From VGBK01 sp964354255 (lineage in GTDB: Bacteria > Actinomycetota > Acidimicrobiia > Spongiisociales > UBA11373): 46,126 nt of DNA. Below are positions 38,818 through 46,126 of the stretch, in pieces (the first letter of the stretch is position 1; each line of letters starts with the position of its first letter). Made by a program: the position numbers and the translations under genes. The notes beneath the pieces are model-generated. The model saw only the letters and a list, made by a program, of their open reading frames with translations. It made no database searches and was not told where the DNA came from. The stretch is taken from the NCBI GenBank assembly GCA_964354255.1, contig CAYGYX010000009.1, forward strand, positions 1 through 46,126. Direction: 5' to 3'.

Positions 38818-39582
38818 GTGGGGTGTCTCGCCTGCGCCTCCCGGGCCGCCGTCCGGGGCCCGCTGTGCTTCGGCTGCGCCGTCGGGTTCGCCCGCGGCGG
38901 TGCACGCCGCCTGGCCGGCGGCGTCCTGGTGCACAGCGCCTTCGTCCACCAGGGCACCGCCCGCCTCCTGGTGCACCGGCTCAAGTACGGGGCGCACCCG
39001 GCCGCCGCTGCCTTCCTGGCCGCCTCCATGACTCGTGTGCTGCCGGCCGGCGCGGCGGCGCTGGTGCCCGTGCCCCGCGCCCGCCTGCGGCTCTGGCGGT
39101 ACGGCGTCGATCCTGCCCTGGAGTTGGCCAGTGCCCTGGGGAGGATTACCGGCTTACCGGTGGCTCGCGCCCTGGCTCCGTCCTGGTGGCACCGTCGCCG
39201 GGCCGGTGCCGGCGGGGTCGAGCGGGGGATGCCCCGCTTTCGGAAGCGAGCTTGTGTGCCGGCCGGGGCGGTGCTCGTCGACGACGTGGTGACCACCGGG
39301 GCCACGCTGGCGGCCGCGGCGGCCGCCCTCGGTGGGCCGCTCCCGGCGGTCACCGCCACCGCCGCCCCGGGGGGCCGGACGGCCCTGACGCAGGTGGGAG
39401 CGGTCGGTATAGTGATCGTGAAGTCCCCACTCGGGGATGCCGACCACGGGAGCGTGCGTGCCGCCAGGAGCGCACCATCGCAAGGGCCGCTCTCGTTCTC
39501 CGTCTGCCCGCCGCCCCCGGCGCGTGCCGGGCGTCGGCAAAGGAGGTCACGGTGGAGGTTCGTGTCCACGGTAAGCGCATGA
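38818..39582 (+). CDS. comF: ComF-family phosphoribosyltransferase-like protein with extended C-terminus
   Basis: 254 aa from GTG 38818 (VGCLACASRAAVRGPLCFGC). The N-terminal four-cysteine zinc finger is followed by LLVHRLKYGAHPAAAAFLA, LVPVPRARLRLWRYGVDPA and the PRPP-binding loop VLVDDVVTTGATL. ComF proteins aid uptake of single-stranded DNA during transformation or have a general phosphoribosyltransferase role. Homologues normally end soon after the PRPP loop; here the frame continues for about 70 low-complexity residues through the hpf leader and 31 bases into hpf. ATG 38788 is an alternative start. Synteny with comF-hpf-secA supports the call. Confidence 0.78.
   Translation: MGCLACASRAAVRGPLCFGCAVGFARGGARRLAGGVLVHSAFVHQGTARLLVHRLKYGAHPAAAAFLAASMTRVLPAGAAALVPVPRARLRLWRYGVDPALELASALGRITGLPVARALAPSWWHRRRAGAGGVERGMPRFRKRACVPAGAVLVDDVVTTGATLAAAAAALGGPLPAVTATAAPGGRTALTQVGAVGIVIVKSPLGDADHGSVRAARSAPSQGPLSFSVCPPPPARAGRRQRRSRWRFVSTVSA
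39385..39413 (+). promoter_or_regulatory. Sigma70-like promoter for hpf inside comF
   Basis: CTGACG (39385-39390), a 17-base spacer and TATAGT (39408-39413) form the best -35/-10 pair in the window. Transcription would start near 39420 and leave a leader of about 130 bases before hpf. Confidence 0.55.
39420..39551 (+). promoter_or_regulatory. Structured 5' leader of hpf
   Basis: Two perfect hairpins are visible: TCCCC-ACTC-GGGGA (39424-39437) and CCCGGC-GCGT-GCCGGG (39516-39531). The second sits ten bases before the AGGAGG ribosome site (39541-39546) and could affect its access. No known riboswitch class is recognised. Confidence 0.4.
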
Positions 39583-40103
39583 GCGTTGGCGACGGCCTGC
39601 GCCTGCTCGCCGAGGAGAAGGTCGCCCGGTCCGCCCGCGTGTTCGAGGACCTTGGGCCCGTCGACGTCGAGTTCACCGACGAGCAGAACCCGCGCCTGGC
39701 GGGAGAGCGCTGCCGAGTCGAGATCACCTCGAAGGCGGCCGGCCAGCTGGTGCGGGTGGAGGCCGCGGGGTTCGACCACCGTTCCGCCCTCGACCTGGCC
39801 GTGGACAAGCTGGAGCGGCAGTTGGCCAGATTGAAGGGACGGCTGGTCGAGCGGCATCGGCGGGCGGTGGACAAACACCTCAATGGCACCTCTCTTGGCG
39901 TCGAAGAAACCGGCGGCACGGCGGACCTGCGGATCGAGCGGGTGAAGCGGTTCGTCGTCAAGCCGATGACGCCAGAGGAGGCAGCCCTTCAAATGGAACT
40001 GCTCGGGCACAGCTTCTACCTGTTCCTGAATGCGGAGACCGACCGGTACGGCGTGCTGTACCGCCGGCGCAGTGGTTCCCTGGGGCTGATCGAGCCCCAG
40101 TGA
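39552..40103 (+). CDS. hpf: Long-form ribosome hibernation promoting factor
   Basis: 183 aa. The N-terminal domain (VEVRVHGKRMSVGDGLRLLAEEKVARSARVFEDLG, about 1-100) is the RaiA/YfiA fold that binds the 30S decoding region. A linker is followed by the C-terminal domain RIERVKRFVVKPMTPEEAALQMELLGHSFYLF, which dimerises ribosomes into 100S particles. A consensus AGGAGG site five bases before the GTG gives a firm start. The gene overlaps the comF 3' end by 31 bases and the response-regulator start by four, so the regulator is translationally coupled to it. From memory, Rv3241c is the mycobacterial counterpart. Confidence 0.93.
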   Translation: MEVRVHGKRMSVGDGLRLLAEEKVARSARVFEDLGPVDVEFTDEQNPRLAGERCRVEITSKAAGQLVRVEAAGFDHRSALDLAVDKLERQLARLKGRLVERHRRAVDKHLNGTSLGVEETGGTADLRIERVKRFVVKPMTPEEAALQMELLGHSFYLFLNAETDRYGVLYRRRSGSLGLIEPQ

Positions 40104-40753
40104 ACCGCACGCGGGTCCTCGTCGTCGACGACGTCGACCTGTTCCGCACCGGGTTGAGCGCCGCGCTGCGGGCGGCTCGCTTCGACATCTGCGGCGAGGC
40201 GGCCAGCGCCGAGGGGGCGGTGAGCGCCGCCGAGAGCCTGCTCCCCGACGTCGTGGTGCTCGACATCCTCATGCCCGGGCTCTCCGGGCTCGAGGTGGTC
40301 GAGAAGATCCTGGCGGTATCCCCCGCGACCCGGATCATCCTGCTCACCGGCAGCGAGTCGGTGGAGGACCTGCTGGCCGGCATCAAGGCCGGGGCCCGCG
40401 GCTACCTGGTCAAAGACACCGCCTTCGCCGGCCTGGCCGCCGCCATCCAGGACGTGGCCGGCGGTGGGTCGGCGGTGTCGGCCAAGATGGGCGGCAAGCT
40501 GTTCGACATCCTCCGGCAGCTGCTGCGGCATCAGGACTTCGTCGGCCCCCGCCCTCCCTGCCTCACCGGGCGGGAGGTGGAGGTGCTCCGCCACGTCGCG
40601 GCCGGCGAGACCTCCCGGGAGATCGGGCAAGTGCTCTTCATCTCCGAGAACACGGTCAAGAACCACATCCGCAACATCCTCGACAAGCTCGGCCTTCACT
40701 CCCGCAACGAGGCCGTGCTCTTCGCCCTCCGCGAGCAACTGATCGAGTTGTGA
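40100..40753 (+). CDS. NarL/FixJ-family response regulator
   Basis: 217 aa. Receiver domain (1-120) with acidic pair Asp10-Asp11 (VLVVDDVD), phosphoacceptor Asp55 (VVLDILMPG), a Thr/Ser switch (ILLTGSE) and Lys (YLVKD). The C-terminal LuxR-type helix-turn-helix is LTGREVEVLRHVAAGETSREIGQVLFISENTVKNHIRNIL. No histidine kinase gene is in the window, so it is an orphan here. The GTG start overlaps the hpf stop and its own stop overlaps the HEAT-repeat gene, which suggests control of stationary-phase or stress genes (inference). Confidence 0.92.
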   Translation: MNRTRVLVVDDVDLFRTGLSAALRAARFDICGEAASAEGAVSAAESLLPDVVVLDILMPGLSGLEVVEKILAVSPATRIILLTGSESVEDLLAGIKAGARGYLVKDTAFAGLAAAIQDVAGGGSAVSAKMGGKLFDILRQLLRHQDFVGPRPPCLTGREVEVLRHVAAGETSREIGQVLFISENTVKNHIRNILDKLGLHSRNEAVLFALREQLIEL

Positions 40754-41850
40754 CCATGAACCCGCGCAACCCCGCCAACCTTGTGAGCGGCCCCGGCCCG
40801 ATCCTGGACCGCGGGGTCACCGGTCGCGCTGCCGGCCTCCCCGGGGAAGATGAGGTCCCTCCGGTCAACGAGGCCGGCCGGGCACACGGCGCCGACCCGT
40901 TTGGTGAGGGTGAGGCTCTCGAGGCAGGCGTGGCGGTGCTGCGCGATCTACTGCGGGCCGAGGGCGACCGCGGGCGTTTTCGCCAGCTGCTCCTGGCCTG
41001 GGAGGAGAAGCTGGTGAGGGCGGTGCAAGACGGCGACCCGGCTCGGGCCGAGGCCTGGTTGCGGGCGGTGGTGACGGCTCCCGCCTACCCTGGCGAGTTC
41101 GCCGACCTGGTGGGGGAAGCCCTCGACGAGGTGTCGTCACCGGAGGTGCTCAACCAGGTGGTTGCCTCCCTGGCAGTCGCGCCGGTGCCGGGGACGGGAG
41201 CCGGCCTGGTGGCCGCCTGGGGCGAGCGCATGGTCCGCTACTTGGTCCAGGGAATGATTGCCGACGAGCCGCCGGTGAGCCGCCGCCACCTGACGGAGTT
41301 CCTCGCCTGGGTGGGCCGGGAGGACATCCGCCTGCTCGCCCCCCTGATCGGCGACCCCCATTGGTTCGTGGCGCGCAACCTGGCCATCGCCCTCGGTCAC
41401 ACCGGGCGGCTGCGAGCCGTCCCAGCCCTCGAGTCGCTGCTCGACCACTCCGACCACCGGGTCCGGGTCGAGGCGCTGCGCGGGCTGTGGGGGCTCAGGG
41501 GGGATGGGGCCGTGCCGGTGCTGGCGGCTGCCCTGGCCGATCCCGAGCCGCGGGTGCGGCATGCCGCCTGCTCCCTGCTCCGGGCCTCGCCGGGCTCGGC
41601 GGTGGTGGCCGCCATCGTCGGGGTCCTCGAGTCGAACGCGGCTGCCGCGACAGAGGCGTCCCGGCTGGTGGAGTTGATCGCCGAACGAACGGACCCGGGT
41701 GTCCCGCGGGTCCTGGCCCGCCTGGCCGCCTGCCGTCGGACGGGAGGCGCGGCCCGAGCCGTGCGCCGCGCCGCTCGGACGGCGCTGGAGGAGAGGGCGC
41801 GCCGGGCCGCCTCCTCAGCAGGGCCCGATGCCCCTGCCGTCTCGACCTGA
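40750..41850 (+). CDS. HEAT-repeat protein
   Basis: 366 aa, no signal peptide or membrane segment. After an unstructured N-terminus of about 60 residues comes a helical region, then HEAT-like repeats: LLAPLIGDPHWFVARNLAIALGHTG, ALESLLDHSDHRVRVEALRGLWGL, and VLAAALADPEPRVRHAACSLL. The C-terminus is Ala/Arg-rich. Such repeats make protein-binding scaffolds. It is coupled to the response regulator (GTG 40750 overlaps its stop; ATG 40756 is an alternative) and ends 111 bases before secA. A partner or adaptor role is inferred. Confidence 0.82.
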   Translation: MTMNPRNPANLVSGPGPILDRGVTGRAAGLPGEDEVPPVNEAGRAHGADPFGEGEALEAGVAVLRDLLRAEGDRGRFRQLLLAWEEKLVRAVQDGDPARAEAWLRAVVTAPAYPGEFADLVGEALDEVSSPEVLNQVVASLAVAPVPGTGAGLVAAWGERMVRYLVQGMIADEPPVSRRHLTEFLAWVGREDIRLLAPLIGDPHWFVARNLAIALGHTGRLRAVPALESLLDHSDHRVRVEALRGLWGLRGDGAVPVLAAALADPEPRVRHAACSLLRASPGSAVVAAIVGVLESNAAAATEASRLVELIAERTDPGVPRVLARLAACRRTGGAARAVRRAARTALEERARRAASSAGPDAPAVST

Positions 41851-41946
41851 AGGCGCTCTGTCTCGCTCGATGCCCGCCTGTCCTGGGCGCGCGACCGGGC
41901 AGGCGCGGAGTGCTGCGTGCCCATAGGCCCAAGCGCAGCCCACCGA

Positions 41947-41952
41947 TAAGAT
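41947..41952 (+). promoter_or_regulatory. -10 element for a leaderless secA mRNA
   Basis: TAAGAT lies nine bases before the ATG at 41962; no ribosome site is visible between them. Confidence 0.5.
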
Positions 41953-41961
41953 GACCGAGCT

Positions 41962-44598
<2,637 letters not shown>

Positions 44599-44600
44599 GG

Positions 44601-44654
44601 GACGGGGCAGGCGGTGCAGCTCCCTCGGGAACTTCGAGCGAGCCTGCTTCCGTC
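44601..44654. terminator. Long imperfect hairpin after secA
   Basis: GACGG (44601-44605) and GCAGGC (44607-44612) pair with GCCTGC (44642-44647) and CCGTC (44650-44654), with a small internal loop and a nested TCCC/GGGA stem. It starts three bases after the secA stop. There is no T-run, so a Rho-independent call is uncertain. Confidence 0.4.
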
Positions 44655-44742
44655 TGACCGCGTGGGAGCTCCCTTGGGCTACCTCGTCGAGTGAGGGGTG
44701 CCGACCACGGAGCACTGCTCGGCCGAGCGGCAGGAGTGCGTC

Positions 44743-46050
44743 ATGACGACGATGCGCAGGACCCGGTGGTTGTTCGTGGTGCTGGGGATGGCCCTCGTGC
44801 TCGGGGCATGCGGAGGCGAGGCGGGGGGCCCGTCGTCGTCGACCCCCGCCAGTTCGGCTTCCCCGTCCTCCGCCGTTCCCACCTCGGCCACGCCGGCGGT
44901 CCTCGCCGTCAGCGAGGGCGTGGTGCGGGCAGAGCCGGCGGCAGCCGCCCCGGTGGCCGAGTTGGCGGCCGGGTTCAACGAGGCCGGATTCGCCCTGTGG
45001 CGAACGCAACCCGTGGACGGCAACCTGGTGTTCAGCCCGGCCAGCATCGGCCACGCTCTACTCATGGCGCGGGCCGCCGCCGACGATTCGACCGGGGCCG
45101 CCATCGACCTTGCCCTGGGCCTTTCCCCGGGTGCCGCCGCGCACCAGGCATGGAACGCCATCGACCAGGGCATCGCCCGGGCAGTGGACGTTGAAGACGA
45201 GCTGACGGTGGCCATCGCCGACCGCATCTGGCCCCGCCTCGACGTGCACCCCGATCAGGCGTGGGTGGACCTGCTCGCCGCCGAGCACGGCGTCACCACC
45301 CAGCCCCTGGACCTGGCCGGCGACCCGGAGGGCAGCCGGGAGGTGATCAACGCCTGGGTGGGCGAGCAGACGCGCGGCCTGATCCCCGAGCTGCTGCCGG
45401 CAGGGTTCATCGACGGCCAGACCGTCCTGGTCCTCACCGACGCTCTCTACTTCAAGGCACGCTGGCAGAGGGTCTTCGGCAAGTACGGCCCGCTGGCCGG
45501 CACCTTCACCCGCCTCGACGGTTCGACCGTCGAGGTCGAATTCATGCAGGAGCTGGAGCTGGCCGACCGGCGCGGCCGGGGCGACGGCTTCGTCGGTGCC
45601 GAAATCCCCTACGTAGGGCCCTTCTCGATGCTCCTGATCGTGCCCGACGAGGGCCGGTTCGCCGAGGTGCGCGATCGGCTCGGCCGGGCCATGCTCGACG
45701 AGATCGACGCGACCTTCACCACCGGGCCCTTCGAGCTTCTCATGCCCGGCTGGTCCGACAAGACCCAGCTCGACCTGTTGGGCTGGCTCACCGAGATCGG
45801 GGCGGCCCCCGGCAGCTACCCGGGCATCACCCCCGAGGCCTTCCTGGACGCGGCGGTGCACGCCGCCGACATCACCGTGGACGAGTGGGGCACCGTGGCG
45901 GCGGCCGCCACCGGCATCGGGTTCGCCGAGAGCGGGCCGCCCGAGCCCGAGCTCACCGTGGCCGCCGACCAGCCGTTCCTCTACCTGATTCGGCACCGTC
46001 CGAGCGGGCTGGTGCTCTTCGCCGGCCAGGTGACCGACCCGACGGCTTGA
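44743..46050 (+). CDS. Lipoprotein serpin (serine protease inhibitor family)
   Basis: 435 aa. Lipobox signal peptide MTTMRRTRWLFVVLGMALVLGAC with Cys23 lipidated, then a Ser/Pro/Ala-rich linker and a serpin domain (about 75-435): NLVFSPASIGHALLMARAAA, VLVLTDALYFKARWQRVF, FSMLLIVPDEGRFAEV, and the signature PFLYLIRHRPSGLVLFAGQV. The reactive-loop hinge EWGTVAAAATG has the small residues of inhibitory serpins. By alignment with antitrypsin P1 falls near a Glu-Ser-Gly (uncertain), so target specificity is unclear. AGGAG lies six bases before the ATG. It would sit on the outer face of the membrane. Confidence 0.9.
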   Translation: MTTMRRTRWLFVVLGMALVLGACGGEAGGPSSSTPASSASPSSAVPTSATPAVLAVSEGVVRAEPAAAAPVAELAAGFNEAGFALWRTQPVDGNLVFSPASIGHALLMARAAADDSTGAAIDLALGLSPGAAAHQAWNAIDQGIARAVDVEDELTVAIADRIWPRLDVHPDQAWVDLLAAEHGVTTQPLDLAGDPEGSREVINAWVGEQTRGLIPELLPAGFIDGQTVLVLTDALYFKARWQRVFGKYGPLAGTFTRLDGSTVEVEFMQELELADRRGRGDGFVGAEIPYVGPFSMLLIVPDEGRFAEVRDRLGRAMLDEIDATFTTGPFELLMPGWSDKTQLDLLGWLTEIGAAPGSYPGITPEAFLDAAVHAADITVDEWGTVAAAATGIGFAESGPPEPELTVAADQPFLYLIRHRPSGLVLFAGQVTDPTA

Positions 46051-46063
46051 TCCGTCCCGGTGG

Positions 46064-46126
46064 TCATTCCCTTTGGGGATGGGGGGTCTGCTGGTGGGTG
46101 AGGCGGTGGTGGCGTCGGCAGAGGAG
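46064..46126 (-). CDS. C-terminal end of a probable HNH endonuclease, runs off right edge
   Basis: The last 20 codons of a minus-strand gene read LLCRRHHRLTHQQTPHP and four more residues before TGA. The LCRRHHRLTH string is characteristic of the final HNH block in the 13E12/DUF222-type HNH proteins common in actinobacteria. Too short for certainty. Confidence 0.5.
   Translation of the reverse strand, partial: LLCRRHHRLTHQQTPHPQRE

Noticed and set aside
39400..39582. Frameshift or sequencing error as the cause of the long ComF tail
   Set aside because: The frame is continuous through the PRPP loop and the hpf gene is intact; a lost stop codon explains it without an error, although this cannot be proved here.

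Overview
The window is high-GC DNA, dense with genes on both strands, with many GTG starts and many 4-base GTGA/ATGA overlaps. Gene content points to an actinobacterium, and I would guess the class Acidimicrobiia or a close relative. The reasons are coenzyme F420 genes (cofD, cofE and an FrhB-like protein), a PASTA-type penicillin-binding protein, LCP, DUF3499 and DUF5719 proteins, and many apparently leaderless promoters. From memory, the order cofD/cofE, GT2, DUF5719, DUF3499, manB, sugar-phosphate isomerase, sahH, comF, hpf, secA matches a block conserved in Mycobacterium and Streptomyces. The whiB gene usually found in that block is absent. The taxonomy is an inference. I saw no rRNA, tRNA, CRISPR array, insertion sequence or prophage, and no gap above 300 bases lacks a gene.

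Layout. 1-2.6 kb: the start of an unknown gene at the left edge and a class A penicillin-binding protein. 2.8-4.2 kb: an LpdA-like flavoprotein that has lost one redox cysteine. 4.2-13.6 kb: a probable six-gene minus-strand operon, cydA-cydB-cydD-cydC followed by a MoaD-MoeA fusion and a MoeA with a C-terminal binding-protein-like domain. It joins high-affinity respiration to molybdenum cofactor synthesis. 13.7-18.5 kb: a secreted RTX-repeat protein, an LCP cell-wall ligase, a sugar-nucleotide epimerase, a GNAT/YoaP-type acetyltransferase, a cupin and a small Ig-like protein. 18.6-22.3 kb: an F420-type iron-sulfur flavoprotein, an Fpg/Nei glycosylase, cofE and cofD.

22.3-30.7 kb: envelope and glycan genes. 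These are a GT2 multi-membrane protein coupled to DUF5719, three small cysteine-rich proteins, an 829-residue YfhO/PTPS-related membrane protein carrying a prealbumin-like domain, and a soluble GT2. 30.7-34.5 kb: a coupled run of phosphomannomutase, Trm112-like protein, phosphoglucose/phosphomannose isomerase and a short-form S-adenosylhomocysteinase. 34.5-36.8 kb: a KhtU-like cation antiporter with two tandem KhtT-like regulatory subunits. 36.9-38.6 kb: a divergent FtsH-like membrane protease. 38.8-44.6 kb: comF, long-form hibernation factor, a NarL-type response regulator, a HEAT-repeat protein and secA. 44.7-46.1 kb: a lipoprotein serpin, then the last codons of a probable HNH endonuclease running off the right edge.

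The items most worth following are the prealbumin-like insertion in the YfhO-type protein, the MoaD-MoeA fusion with a buried Gly-Gly, the FtsH-like protein with altered Walker B and pore motifs, the hpf-regulator-HEAT unit with its structured leader, the duplicated KhtT subunits, and the shared TANNNT element 7-9 bases before many start codons.
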